Shown here: one piece after another, positions 27,480-36,288 of the stretch | Layout: every line of letters begins with the position of its first letter | Position numbering within the stretch: position 1 is the stretch's first letter | Source: Bacillus spongiae | GTDB lineage: Bacteria; Bacillota; Bacilli; Bacillales; Bacillaceae_K | Direction of reading: 5' to 3' | Length of the DNA stretch: 46,868 bases | Assembly (NCBI RefSeq): GCF_037120725.1 | Contig: NZ_JBBAXC010000024.1 | Location: 1 to 46,868 of the forward strand | Program-made: the position numbers and the translations under genes | The notes under the pieces: generated by a model | Seen by the model: the letters and a program-made list of their open reading frames with translations, nothing else | What the model was told of the DNA's origin: nothing | Database searches by the model: none

Positions 27480-28073
27480 TTGGCTGAAATGTTTTTGAAC
27501 CATATTGATGAGTGGGGCGTATGGGGGATTTTTTTATCTTTGTTCATTGAGGGCAGCGCTTTCCCATTTATAGGGACGTTCTTTATTGTTACCGTAGGAT
27601 TTGTGTTAGAATTATCGTGGCTTAGTGTTGGTCTAATTTCGATATTAGGAAGTATGTTTTATGCACTCGGCAGCTACCTTCCTTATTTTATCGGCTATCG
27701 ATTAGGTCATTCGGTTGAGCTGAAATTGAGTAAAGAAAACCGTGAGAAGTTAGAAAAAACAAGAATAACTTTTGGGCGGTATGGTATATGGGGAGTAGCG
27801 ATTGCTAGCCCGCTTCATTTTGGAAACGTCGTTCCTTTCCTCGCTGGTATGTCCAAAATGAACCTTAGTAAGTACACTCTATTAACAATGCTCGGAATTG
27901 CTCCATCTACTTTTTTATTGTTAAGTGTCGGTCAATTTTATGAAGGGGATAAGGATGCGGTAATTGAACAAATTGTTTCGTACCAAACTTATCTACTCAT
28001 TGCGTTTATCATTTTGACCTTTGCATATGGACTAAGTAAATATCGAAAACGAAGAAGAAAGCAGCTTCATTAA
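27480..28073 (+). CDS. DedA-family membrane protein
   Basis: This is a polytopic membrane protein of about 197 residues with the SNARE-associated/DedA layout: LFIEGSAFPFIGTFFIVTVG near the N-terminus, then SYLPYFIGYRLG, FGRYGIWGVAIASPL and PFLAGMSKMNLSKY. DedA proteins flip phospholipids or undecaprenyl phosphate carriers and maintain the membrane gradient. The frame is open from ATG 27450, but GAGGTGAG (27468-27475) sits ahead of TTG 27480, which I prefer; the upstream ATG has only a poor AAGG site. Arginine-rich C-terminus (RKRRRKQ). Confidence 0.82.
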   Translation: MAEMFLNHIDEWGVWGIFLSLFIEGSAFPFIGTFFIVTVGFVLELSWLSVGLISILGSMFYALGSYLPYFIGYRLGHSVELKLSKENREKLEKTRITFGRYGIWGVAIASPLHFGNVVPFLAGMSKMNLSKYTLLTMLGIAPSTFLLLSVGQFYEGDKDAVIEQIVSYQTYLLIAFIILTFAYGLSKYRKRRRKQLH

Positions 28074-28102
28074 TGTAAATAAAATTTTTTTTGAAAAAAA
28101 GG

Positions 28103-28150
28103 TTTACAAGTAGTATTTAGTCGGGTTATAATTATCTCGAAGTTGAGATA
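28103..28150 (+). promoter_or_regulatory. promoter and MhqR-type operator of first azoreductase gene
   Basis: TTTACA (28103-28108) and TATAAT (28127-28132) are 18 bases apart. TATCTC-GAAGTT-GAGATA at 28133-28150 is a near-perfect inverted repeat resembling the MhqR (MarR-family) box found upstream of azoR2 and mhq operons of B. subtilis. Bound repressor would block the start; quinones or electrophiles should relieve it. Confidence 0.72.
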
Positions 28151-28252
28151 CTTCATTAAAGAAGAGTGATATATGATTTTGACCATTTTTTTGGGTAGAA
28201 ATCTCGAAATAAAAATATATATAATTAGGATAAAAGAAAGGGAGAGACTAAC

Positions 28253-28879
28253 ATGACAAACGTACTATATGTAAAATCTAATCCAAAGGCAGATGAAGCT
28301 TCTTATTCAGCACGATTAGCCAACTCATTTATTGAGGCATTCAAAGAAAAAAATCCAACAGCTGAGGTCATTACACTCGATTTATACAAAGAATCGATTC
28401 CAGTTATCGATCAAGAAGTATTAACTGCTTGGGGTAAGCTAGCCGAGGGAGCGGAATTAACAGTATCTGAAGCTACAAAAGTAACGCGTTTAGGTGAATT
28501 AGTTGATCAATTCCTAGCAGCAGATAAAGTTGTTTTCTCAGCGCCAATGTGGAACTTTGGTTTCCCTCCATTACTAAAGGCTTATATTGATGCTATTTCT
28601 GTAGCAGGTAAAACGTTTAAATATACAGAAAATGGTCCGGTGGGCTTAGCTGGAGACAAGCAAGTTGTGTTACTTGAAGCTCGTGGTGGAGTACACTCTG
28701 AAGGACCAACTGCGGCTATGCAGCATACAGCAAGCTACCTTGAAGCGGTTATGGGCTTCATAGGTGTGAAAGATTTCAACGTAATCGTAACGGAAGGGAT
28801 GGCACAAGCTCCTGCAGAGGCAGAGGCCATCTTAGAAAAAGCGACAGCAAAAGCAAAAGAATTAGCAGCAAGCTTTTAA
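28253..28879 (+). CDS. azoR: FMN-dependent NADH-azoreductase / quinone reductase, copy 1
   Basis: The 208-residue flavodoxin-fold enzyme reduces quinones and azo compounds by two electrons, protecting thiols from electrophiles. The FMN-binding start MTNVLYVKSNPKADEASYSA, APMWNFGFPPLLKAYIDAI near 97-115 and EARGGVHSEGP near 142-152 identify the AzoR family. GGGAGAG precedes the ATG. It is the first of two tandem copies and the one that retains an intact promoter and MhqR-like operator. Confidence 0.92.
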   Translation: MTNVLYVKSNPKADEASYSARLANSFIEAFKEKNPTAEVITLDLYKESIPVIDQEVLTAWGKLAEGAELTVSEATKVTRLGELVDQFLAADKVVFSAPMWNFGFPPLLKAYIDAISVAGKTFKYTENGPVGLAGDKQVVLLEARGGVHSEGPTAAMQHTASYLEAVMGFIGVKDFNVIVTEGMAQAPAEAEAILEKATAKAKELAASF

Positions 28880-28885
28880 TTATAA

Positions 28886-28921
28886 GAGCCCCCTATAGAG
28901 TTCTCTCTTTGGGGGTTTCCT
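28886..28921 (+). terminator. terminator after azoR copy 1
   Basis: CCCCC (28889-28893) pairs with GGGGG (28911-28915) around an inner AGAG/CTCT helix. The T tail is short (TTT), so some read-through to copy 2 is possible. Confidence 0.7.
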
Positions 28922-29080
28922 CTTAGAGGTTTACAAGTACTTTTCAGTCAGGTGATTAGTAACTTGAAGTTGATGGACTTCAATTAAGGAGAGTGACATA
29001 TGATTCCGTCCATTTTTTTTGAGATGAAATCTCGAATTAAAAATATATTAATTAAGGATAAAAGAAAGGGAGAGAATAAC

Positions 29081-29707
29081 ATGACAAACGTATTATATGT
29101 AAAATCAAACCCAAAGGCAGATGAGACTTCTTATTCAGCACGATTAGCGAACTCATTTATTGAGGCATACAAGGAGAAAAATCCAACAGCTGAGGTTACT
29201 ACACTCGATTTATACAATGAATCGATTCCAGTTATCGATCAAGAAGTATTAACTGCTTGGGGTAAGCTAGCAGAGGGAGCGGAATTAACAGCATCTGAAT
29301 CAACAAAAGTAACGCGTTTAGGTGAATTAGTTGATCAATTCTTAGCAGCAGATAAAGTTGTTTTCTCAGCGCCAATGTGGAACTTTGGTTTCCCTCCATT
29401 ACTGAAAGCATATATTGATGCAATTTCTGTAGCAGGTAAAACGTTTAAATATACAGAAAATGGTCCGGTGGGCTTAGCAGGAGATAAACAAGTGGTATTA
29501 CTTGAAGCTCGTGGTGGAGTTCACTCTGAAGGACCAACTGCTGCTATGCAGCATACAGCAAGCTACCTTGAAGTAGTTATGGGCTTCATAGGTGTGAAGG
29601 ATTTCAACGTAATTGTAACAGAAGGAATGGCACAAGCTCCTGCAGAGGCAGAGGTCATCTTAGAAAAAGCGACAGCAAAAGCAAAAGAATTAGCAGCAAG
29701 CTTCTAA
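29081..29707 (+). CDS. azoR: FMN-dependent NADH-azoreductase / quinone reductase, copy 2
   Basis: This 208-residue protein is nearly identical to the upstream copy, differing mainly in the first third (for example DETSYSA, EAYKEKN, TTLDLYN). The reading frame extends to 29000, but the upstream part is leader duplicated from copy 1, and GGGAGAG sits just before ATG 29081. The duplication unit is 828 bases and includes the leader. Its promoter/operator has decayed, so expression probably depends on read-through or another signal. Confidence 0.9.
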   Translation: MTNVLYVKSNPKADETSYSARLANSFIEAYKEKNPTAEVTTLDLYNESIPVIDQEVLTAWGKLAEGAELTASESTKVTRLGELVDQFLAADKVVFSAPMWNFGFPPLLKAYIDAISVAGKTFKYTENGPVGLAGDKQVVLLEARGGVHSEGPTAAMQHTASYLEVVMGFIGVKDFNVIVTEGMAQAPAEAEVILEKATAKAKELAASF

Positions 29708-29714
29708 TTATGCG

Positions 29715-29748
29715 AACCCCCTATAGAGTTCTCTCTTTAGGGGGTTTT
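29715..29748 (+). terminator. terminator after azoR copy 2
   Basis: AACCCCCTA (29715-29723) pairs with TAGGGGGTT (29738-29746), followed by TTCT. It is the duplicated counterpart of the terminator after copy 1. Confidence 0.8.
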
Positions 29749-29825
29749 CTATAACTAGTGAAGCAGAACTATATGTAAACATATCCTTTACTTAACACTG
29801 CTCTAATAAGATTATTTCATATTAT

Positions 29826-30443
29826 TTATGAAGCTGTTTTTTGTATGAACCTAGTGAATAAAGCTTCCATTTTTGGAAAGAAAAACTGAATGCAAGGACC
29901 GATTGCGAATGTAATGATAATCGTCCCAATTCCGATAGGCCCTTGGAAAATAAAAGCCATTACAAGTGCTGTTAGTTCCCCTATTGTTTTGGCTAGACTC
30001 AATCTAAGGTTAAATCGTTCTCTAATTGCCATCATAAAATTATCGATAGGGATAAGAGGGTAATTTGCTTGTAAATATGTAGCGATACCAAGTGAAAGGA
30101 TGAATAGTCCCAGTAACAAGAGAACGAGCTTTAGGTAAAACCCTTCAGGAAACCAATCCTTTAAGGCATAGACCAGCCAAAAATCAATAAAAAAACCAAC
30201 AAGAAAGACAGTAATAAAAGCTAAAAAGTCTGGTCGTTTTTGTAATAAAAAGGCATTCACAAAGATCAGAATAGCCCCAACGATGATGACCCACGTTCCT
30301 ACGGTTAGTCCAACGGTTGTAGACAATCCAACATTAAGTGCATCCCATGCGCCAGCTCCTAAATCAGCTTTAATAGTCAAGGTTATACCGAAAGAAATAG
30401 TGAAAAGCCCGAGTAAATAAAACATTGTTTTATAGAGATTCAT
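29826..30443 (-). CDS. YczE/YyaS/YitT family membrane protein
   Basis: This 205-residue integral membrane protein has about five helices and the family pattern FGITLTIKADLGAGAWDALNVG near the N-terminus, which is repeated in degenerate form as IATYLQANYPLIPIDNFM. In B. subtilis the related YczE is needed for surfactin production, but the mechanism is unknown, so no function is claimed here. GAAGGAGCG precedes the ATG. The gene is alone and divergent from the Met T-box unit. Confidence 0.8.
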   Translation of the reverse strand: MNLYKTMFYLLGLFTISFGITLTIKADLGAGAWDALNVGLSTTVGLTVGTWVIIVGAILIFVNAFLLQKRPDFLAFITVFLVGFFIDFWLVYALKDWFPEGFYLKLVLLLLGLFILSLGIATYLQANYPLIPIDNFMMAIRERFNLRLSLAKTIGELTALVMAFIFQGPIGIGTIIITFAIGPCIQFFFPKMEALFTRFIQKTAS

Positions 30444-30573
30444 ATATTTTTACGCTCCTTCATTCGTTACCATATAGTATATCCGCGCTGAAACTTACAT
30501 ATTAACATAAATGATTGAGAAAGAAAGTATTTGTGTGAGAAATCATCATAAAGCTATGGTGGAGAACTTCCCC

Positions 30574-30601
30574 TTCACATTTCCATTTTTGTGTGTATAA
30601 T
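30574..30601 (+). promoter_or_regulatory. promoter of the Met T-box operon
   Basis: TTCACA (30574-30579) and a perfect TATAAT (30596-30601) are separated by 16 bases, immediately before the leader. Confidence 0.7.
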
Positions 30602-30606
30602 AGAAC

Positions 30607-30896
30607 AAAAGCGATGATGTGAAGAGTAAGTTTAAGTCCGCCTTTCAAAGAGAGCTTCGGTAGCTGAAAAGAAGCAAAGAGGATTGAACTGAAAATGGTC
30701 ACGGAGCAGCGTACTGAACGTAATGAAATTACTAGTAGGATACGACGGGAGTTGGCGCCCGTTACCAACGTCACAGTATAAGAGCTATAGGGCTCCGTAC
30801 TTGATGAGACTAATAGTGTGAGCTATGAGTAAAATAAGGTGGTACCGCGAGTAAACCCTCGCCCTTTAACATTGTGTTTAGGGCGGGGGTTTTTTA
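30607..30896 (+). promoter_or_regulatory. T-box leader (tRNA-Met specific)
   Basis: The leader has AGAGAGCTTC near its start, the antiterminator sequence GGTGGTACCGCG (30839-30850) and a terminator stem CCCTCGCCCT/AGGGCGGGGG (30856-30889) with a T run. In the specifier loop, CTGAAAATGGTCACGG places ATG at 30695-30697 at the same position as ATC in the Ile leader of this window. This fits the methionyl-tRNA synthetase downstream. Confidence 0.9.
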
Positions 30897-30962
30897 TGTT
30901 GGAGAGTAAAGATGTCTGAAACGATTCTCTAACGCCTGAAGCATTAAGCTTCCGATGCTCAT

Positions 30963-31580
30963 CGTGTTTCCTATATCTCGTGCGGAGCGGATCTAGTTTA
31001 TACGCCGCTAATCGGGCATCTATGCATTTCGTAGTGTCCAGCTTCGTCTGCTTGTGTCTCGGGGTCAACTGGCCACTCCACTCCGAAGGTCAGGACCTTC
31101 TGCGTGCAGCGTCAGTTGCCTGTCGCCCCAGATCTAGCCGTCTACGCTTTTCGATGCCCAGCGTCGATGCCCAGTGTCTAGAAAACTATCCCTCTCCTCC
31201 TTACGATAAGTCAACATCGACTCGCATGTGCTTCGTCGTGTTTCCTATATCTCGTGCGGAGCGGATCTAGTTTATACGCCGCTAATCGGGCATCTATGCA
31301 TTTCGTAGTGTCCAGCTTCGTCGGCTTGTGTCTCGGGGTCAACTGGCCACTCCACTCCGAAGGTCAGGACCTTCTGCGTGCAGCGTCAGTTGCCTGTCGC
31401 CCCAGATCTAGCCGTCTACGCTTTTCGATGTCCAGCGCCGGCGCCCAGTGTCTAGAAAACTATCCCTCTCCTCCTTACGATAAGTCAACACCGACTTGCA
31501 TGTGCTTCGTCGTGTTTCCTATATCTCGTGCGGAGCGGGTCTAGTTTATACGCCACTAAACGGGCGCCTATGCATTTCAT
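30963..31580 (+). repeat. tandem 274-bp GC-rich repeat (2.25 copies)
   Basis: Copies run 30963-31236 and 31237-31510, and a partial third at 31511-31580, all beginning CGTGTTTCCTATATCTCGTG. Copies 1 and 2 differ at only a few positions. The unit is far richer in G+C than its surroundings and contains inverted repeats such as GAAGGTC-AG-GACCTTC. Open frames on both strands are by-products of composition. It resembles GC-rich intergenic repeats I recall from other Bacillaceae. Confidence 0.9.
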
Positions 31581-31597
31581 TTAAGGAGGATGTTGTT

Positions 31598-33223
31598 ATG
31601 ACAATTTTTATTGGGGGAGCTTGGCCTTATGCAAATGGCTCCTTACATGTTGGTCATATTGCTAGCTTACTACCGGGAGATATTATTGCAAGGTATTACC
31701 GCCAAAAGGGTGAAAGAGTACTGTATGTGTCGGGGAGTGATTGTCATGGAACACCGATTGTCATTTCAGCTCAGAAAGAGGGGGTAGAGCCAAAGGAGAT
31801 TGCGACAAGATACCATGAGGAATTTGTCCAATGTTTTCAAAGGCTTGGTTTTTCTTATGATCTGTATACAAGAACGGATGAGGAACGTCACCATCATGAG
31901 GTTCAACGAATCTTTTTAACGCTACTGGAAAAGGGATATTTATATGTGAAGGACGAACAACAAACGTATTGTCCATCTTGTGCGAAGTTTTTGCCAGATC
32001 GGTATGTAGAAGGGGTGTGTCCCGTTTGTGATGAGCCTGCGAGAGGGGACCAATGTGATGCATGCTCAACAATTTTAGATCCGGCGGATTTAGAACAAAA
32101 ACGCTGTAAGCTTTGTGGGACGGAGCCTGTTTTAAAAAATACTGAGCAATACTATTTTTCACTCTCATCCTTTCAAGATAAAATAGAAAAACTATTAGAA
32201 AGAGAAAAGCATCATTGGCGGAGCAATGCCGTTCAACTGACGCGACGTTATTTAGAAGAAGGACTAGTCGATCGTGCTGTAACGCGAGATTTAGAATGGG
32301 GAATTCCTGTCCCAGTTGAAGGGTTTCTGGATAAAAAAATATATGTATGGATCGAAGCGGTTTCAGGCTATTTGTCTGCATCGAAGCAATGGAGCGAGAG
32401 AGTAGGAGAAGATTGGCGCCCGTTTTGGGAGCAAACGATTTCCTCGTACTATATTCATGGGAAAGATAATATTCCATTTCATACAGTCATTTGGCCAGCT
32501 CTATTATTGGGTTTAGAGGGTTTACAACTCCCGACGCATATTGTTTCAAGTGAATATGTAACCATTGAGAAAAAGAAAATTTCGACAAGTCGAAATTGGG
32601 CCATTTGGGTTCCGGATTTACTTAATACCTATCATCCTGACTCCATTCGTTATTTCTTAACGAGCAATGCTCCGGATAAGGGAGACGCCGATTTTTCATG
32701 GCGAGAGTTTATTTATAGTCATAATAGTGAACTTTTAGGTGCATTTGGAAATTTTGTTAATCGAACATTGAAGTTTATTGAAAAGTCGTTTAATGGTGAA
32801 CTTCCACCCGTTTTGTTAGAAGAGACTTTTCCAAGTCGTACGAAAAAGGTTTACGAAGAAGCGGGGAAGCGAATAGAAAAGGGAGAAACGAAGCAAGCGT
32901 TAGACAGGATTTTTCAGTATGTAAGGGAAGGAAATAAGTATTTTGATGAAAAGAAACCGTGGCAGACCTTTAAGGAAGATAAAGAAATATGCATTCAAAT
33001 ATTAGCAACATGTGTGCAATGGATTAGAAACTTAGCGAATTTATTAGCTCCATTTTTACCAGATTCTTGTGAGACATTGCGTCAACAGTTAGGAATAGAA
33101 GAAGACTGGAATTGGTCTTACACCACGATCAATAAGATTTGTATCAATCATGTTCAACCTTTATTTGAACGAATCGACGTGAATCAAATTACCAAAGAGC
33201 AACAAAAACTTGGAGCAGAATAA
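31598..33223 (+). CDS. metG: methionyl-tRNA synthetase, second type (MetRS2-like)
   Basis: The enzyme charges tRNA-Met. The 541-residue class I synthetase has HVGH at 17-20 and four CxxC knuckles (CPSC, CPVC, CDAC, CKLC) in the connective region, suggesting two zinc sites. The signature loop is KISTSRN in place of KMSKS. It lacks the C-terminal tRNA-binding (EMAP-like) domain that brings B. subtilis MetS to about 660 residues, so it is probably a second, MetRS2-like paralog; such enzymes tolerate inhibitors of the common type. AAGGAGG lies before ATG 31598; the frame further upstream is repeat DNA. It is controlled by the Met T-box. Confidence 0.9.
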   Translation: MTIFIGGAWPYANGSLHVGHIASLLPGDIIARYYRQKGERVLYVSGSDCHGTPIVISAQKEGVEPKEIATRYHEEFVQCFQRLGFSYDLYTRTDEERHHHEVQRIFLTLLEKGYLYVKDEQQTYCPSCAKFLPDRYVEGVCPVCDEPARGDQCDACSTILDPADLEQKRCKLCGTEPVLKNTEQYYFSLSSFQDKIEKLLEREKHHWRSNAVQLTRRYLEEGLVDRAVTRDLEWGIPVPVEGFLDKKIYVWIEAVSGYLSASKQWSERVGEDWRPFWEQTISSYYIHGKDNIPFHTVIWPALLLGLEGLQLPTHIVSSEYVTIEKKKISTSRNWAIWVPDLLNTYHPDSIRYFLTSNAPDKGDADFSWREFIYSHNSELLGAFGNFVNRTLKFIEKSFNGELPPVLLEETFPSRTKKVYEEAGKRIEKGETKQALDRIFQYVREGNKYFDEKKPWQTFKEDKEICIQILATCVQWIRNLANLLAPFLPDSCETLRQQLGIEEDWNWSYTTINKICINHVQPLFERIDVNQITKEQQKLGAE

Positions 33224-33325
33224 AGGGCATCGATGAGTGGATAAAGATTATTGGTCGTACAAAATAGTTATGTTTAGTCTTCAGTCAGTAAGCTAAAGGG
33301 TGATTGATTAAACTGTCTATTACAA

Positions 33326-33366
33326 AGAAAGAAGTCGTTTTGAAATTAATCCAAACGACTTCTTCT
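33326..33366 (+). terminator. terminator after metG-like gene
   Basis: AGAAGTCGTTT (33330-33340) pairs with AAACGACTTCT (33353-33363), followed by TCTCC; read on the minus strand it ends in TTTCTTTG. It may serve both flanking genes. Confidence 0.65.
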
Positions 33367-33456
33367 CCTGTTTTCTTATTTCTATAGACCACTCATAGCC
33401 GAAGACTCTAATTCAAGCTATAAGCTAACTGAAACCCCTCTTTGTTAAAAGATAGT

Positions 33457-33921
33457 TCAATTAATATCTCCTAAATATACAGGGGATTTTTCATTATTAG
33501 AGTATTTTATTAAATATTGCCTTAATTCTTTAGGATATATCCGATATTGAAATAGTTCATTAATAGGAATCCATTCAATTCCAACTTGGTGACTATCAGG
33601 ATTAGTAGGTAATTTATCAATATTTAATTCATTTACTAGAGTACAAACAAAATAATATTCAACTTGGTGAATAATATAATCAAATGAAGAATGCTCATGG
33701 TTTTTTCCTATATACTCACGAACATGGAGTAGTTCTCCTATTTCCACTTCTTTCCCTACTTCTTCCATGCATTCTCTTTTTAATGTGTGATGAATGGTCT
33801 CTCCATGTTCTTGTCCACCACCAGGGAAAAGATAAAAATATCCTTCATCATCTTGATTTTTGGTTAATAAAACACTTTCTTCACTAATTATGATCGCTTT
33901 TGCTGAGTTTCTTATATTCAT
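33457..33921 (-). CDS. Nudix hydrolase
   Basis: The 154-residue protein contains a complete Nudix box (G-x5-E-x7-RE-x2-EE-x-G) at 35-56, in GGQEHGETIHHTLKRECMEE. It should hydrolyse a nucleoside diphosphate linked to another group; the substrate cannot be read from the sequence. It lies next to several minus-strand acetyltransferase genes. Confidence 0.87.
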   Translation of the reverse strand: MNIRNSAKAIIISEESVLLTKNQDDEGYFYLFPGGGQEHGETIHHTLKRECMEEVGKEVEIGELLHVREYIGKNHEHSSFDYIIHQVEYYFVCTLVNELNIDKLPTNPDSHQVGIEWIPINELFQYRIYPKELRQYLIKYSNNEKSPVYLGDIN

Positions 33922-33969
33922 ATGTTCACACTCCTTATGTATCTACTATATTTTACTATAAAACCTAAT

Positions 33970-34010
33970 GTAAAAAGCGCTGACCTTATGATGGTCTGCG
34001 CACTTTTTAC
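33970..34010 (-). terminator. terminator of GNAT gene at 34027
   Basis: GTAAAAAGCGC-TGACC (33970-33985) pairs with GGTCTGCGCACTTTTTAC (33993-34010) with small bulges. It lies just past the stop of the minus-strand acetyltransferase gene. Confidence 0.75.
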
Positions 34011-34026
34011 AATAAGGGAATGAACA

Positions 34027-34497
34027 TCACCAATCCTTTTCCATTATGATGAAGTTATAGTTTTCGCCTCTTATATTGTTTTGAAAGTCTCCCTTTCGTT
34101 TAAATCCTGCTTTTTCATAAACTTTTATTGCCCGCTTATTAAATTCAACAACGGCCAGCTCTAAGTGATCATAGCCGATTAGTTCTCTCCCTTGTTCAAT
34201 AATTGCTCGTATAAACCTTAAGCCCTTTCCTTTTCCAGTGAAAGAAGGCTTCATTTGAACACCTACGGCTATAACCTCTTCGGTAAGTTCCCCAACATTA
34301 AAGAACTCACAATTGCCAATTAAATTCCCTTGATCATCGATGACTGAGTAAAAACGATCAGTAGCGATGCTTTGAAGGAAGCTGTCGATTTTCTCCTTTT
34401 GAATGTTATTATCATAAAAAGAATATACGCCATCATATGTCCAAGTAATAAATTCACTGACATCTTCTTTTGTTCTTTTCCTTAATTTGTACTTCAT
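34027..34497 (-). CDS. GNAT-family N-acetyltransferase
   Basis: The 156-residue protein has the GNAT acetyl-CoA loop in VGVQMKPSFTGKGKGLRFIR (Q/R-x-x-G-x-G/A type) and the late strand-helix NKRAIKVYEKAGFKRKG. It should transfer acetyl from acetyl-CoA to an amine on an unknown acceptor. It is followed by its own terminator. Confidence 0.82.
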   Translation of the reverse strand: MKYKLRKRTKEDVSEFITWTYDGVYSFYDNNIQKEKIDSFLQSIATDRFYSVIDDQGNLIGNCEFFNVGELTEEVIAVGVQMKPSFTGKGKGLRFIRAIIEQGRELIGYDHLELAVVEFNKRAIKVYEKAGFKRKGDFQNNIRGENYNFIIMEKDW

Positions 34498-34596
34498 AAG
34501 CCTTCATTCCTTTACATTTACTTACATCTATTTTATACTCGTTCGAAATGCTAGGCTTCCTAAAGTACAATTATGTAGTAATCTTGAGACACACTA

Positions 34597-34635
34597 ACTA
34601 GTGCCTTATGTAATAAAGTTGCATAAGGCACTAGT
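34597..34635. repeat. perfect 14-bp inverted repeat
   Basis: ACTAGTGCCTTATG (34597-34610) and CATAAGGCACTAGT (34622-34635) form a perfect stem downstream of the minus-strand gene at 34644. There is no T run on either side, so it may be a factor-assisted terminator or an RNA-stabilising hairpin. Confidence 0.7.
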
Positions 34636-34643
34636 AAAGAAAC

Positions 34644-34913
34644 TTATTCTTTTTGTTGATAAATGATTCTTTCAATACTTTTTATTGAAAGGTGGTACTC
34701 TTTTGCTAGTTGTCCCTTTGTTGCTCCATTAATGTAATGGTGAAAGATACTCAGGTTTCTATCTTTAAGGGCTCTTTTTGTCCCATTTTTTTCTCCCCAA
34801 GAAAGCTCATTTCCTTTTTTTCTTGGTATATATAAGTAATCGCCATCAAAATATTCTTGAATGATCAGCACTAATTCATTCGGTAACACATCACTAGCCT
34901 TTTTATATCCCAT
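34644..34913 (-). CDS. CD3324-like helix-turn-helix protein
   Basis: The protein (89 residues from ATG 34913) begins MGYKKASDVLPNELVLIIQE and continues with DGDYLYIPRKKGNELSWGEK, the pattern of the CD3324/Mor-like family. It ends in a resolvase-like helix-turn-helix (GATKGQLAKEYHLSIKSIER). It is probably a small DNA-binding regulator, target unknown. A longer frame from a TTG upstream exists, but AGGGGC lies just before this ATG. Confidence 0.72.
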   Translation of the reverse strand: MGYKKASDVLPNELVLIIQEYFDGDYLYIPRKKGNELSWGEKNGTKRALKDRNLSIFHHYINGATKGQLAKEYHLSIKSIERIIYQQKE

Positions 34914-35144
34914 AATTGCCCCTGCTTTCTTAAGATTATTTATAAGAAAAAGCAAAGACCGCTAAAAGGATTGGTTACTCTTGTTACTCTCTTAATAGCA
35001 GCCTTCGCTACTAGCAAGAGAATAATTTCAAGTTAAGGTATTTCCCCATAACAACACTCTCCCTATTACAACAAGAATTATTATAATAATACCATATAAA
35101 GGTATTATTGCTTTTCTAGGAGATGCAAATTGCAGTAATTTCTA

Positions 35145-35681
35145 CTATAGCCCTCCGCTTTCCAAATCTGAAACGAGCATTCCGTACACAATGCTATCTG
35201 TCCATTCGCCCTTACTCCAGAAATCCTGTGTGAAGTGAGCTTCTTTTCTCATCCCTATTCGCTCACACAACTTTTGTGATGCCAAATTTCTTGCATCCAA
35301 GGTGGCTTGGATACGGTGCACCTCCAATTCATCAAATAATAATTTCACTAAATGCCTCACTGCTTCTGTTGCATAGCCCTTACCTGAAGTTTCAGAAGAA
35401 AAGCAGTATCCAATTTCAACTGTATCCTTCATTCCTGTATACCATACAGATAAATCACCAATAACGTTCGTACGGTCCACCACGGCCAGACTTAAGCTGG
35501 TCTCTTTAGTGAGGGAACGATTCTTCAATTTTTTATCGAATGATTCCTGCATGTTTTCACGTGTCCATTTATCATGCAGTAGATACTTACATGTCTCATC
35601 GTTATTATAAATGTGAAACACGTCTTGTAAGTCATTGTTCTTAAACGGCCTAATTGTTAATCTTTTAGTGGTAAATTCCAA
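35145..35681 (-). CDS. RimJ/RimL-type GNAT acetyltransferase
   Basis: The protein (178 residues from TTG 35681) starts LEFTTKRLTIRPFKNNDLQ, typical of RimJ/RimL/SpeG-like acetyltransferases. It has IGYCFSSETSGKGYATEAVR as acetyl-CoA site and LDARNLASQKLCERIGM near the end. An ATG eight codons upstream is in frame, but AAAGGAGAGG lies after that ATG and before the TTG, so the TTG is the real start. Confidence 0.8.
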   Translation of the reverse strand: MEFTTKRLTIRPFKNNDLQDVFHIYNNDETCKYLLHDKWTRENMQESFDKKLKNRSLTKETSLSLAVVDRTNVIGDLSVWYTGMKDTVEIGYCFSSETSGKGYATEAVRHLVKLLFDELEVHRIQATLDARNLASQKLCERIGMRKEAHFTQDFWSKGEWTDSIVYGMLVSDLESGGL

Positions 35682-35813
35682 AAGAACCTCTCCTTTTATT
35701 TCCATATAACATTTTGAACAACATCATTCTTCTTACTTGTTCATTCTATTAGCAGCCCTTCACAAGCTATTTCATATTCCTTTTATTCTTTTATACCATC
35801 GAATTGAAAAAAA

Positions 35814-36288
35814 TTAAGCTAAACATTTTCTCATTCTATATCTAGGTACCGTCTCTTCTTTTTCTATACGTAATAAATTAAAGCCATATTTTTTATAAAA
35901 CCGAATCGCTCTTTGATTTGTAGTAGACACTCTCAGTTGATATTCTTTTAACTTATGTTTATAAAAATAGCTCTCTGCATAATCAATTAATATTGAACCA
36001 TAACCCTTTTCTCTATATTCTGGAGTTAGATAAAACAGATTTACATATCCTATCTCTTTATTTTCTATCTTTTTGATTTGAAGTTCAATTTGGCCAATGG
36101 GTACACCACCTTTTTCTACGATTACTAACCCTTCCGGAAACCTTATCAGTCTCATTGATTTTTTTTAAGTAATCTTCTTTATTTCCAAACATACTTTCAT
36201 CACCGAAGCTAATTTTGTACGAGTCTTTTCTGTATTTAATAATAATTTCAGTATCTACTGATAAGTCAATCGGACGAAATGAAAACAT
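35814..36288 (-). pseudogene. frameshifted GNAT acetyltransferase
   Basis: The first part (MFSFRPIDLSVDTEIIIKYR, from ATG 36288 behind GGAGGGG) reaches a run of eight A in the coding strand (T run at 36159-36166). Removing one A reads straight through as DYLKKSMRLIRFPEGL into the second part. That part has the GNAT core (YVNLFYLTPEYREKGYGSIL, NQRAIRFYKKYGF). The protein would be about 157 residues. It could be a recent pseudogene, a slippage-controlled gene or a sequencing error in a homopolymer. Confidence 0.72.

Noticed and set aside
30980-31544. Two nearly identical 96-codon frames
   Set aside because: They are the 274-bp repeat read in one frame; the opposite strand is equally open and no RBS is present.
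30446-31597. CRISPR array or integron-like repeats
   Set aside because: The repeat has a 274-base unit without alternating spacers, and no cas or integrase gene is present in the window.
34597-34635. Intrinsic terminator for the gene at 34644
   Set aside because: The 14-bp stem is perfect but neither strand has a T run, so it is listed only as an inverted repeat.
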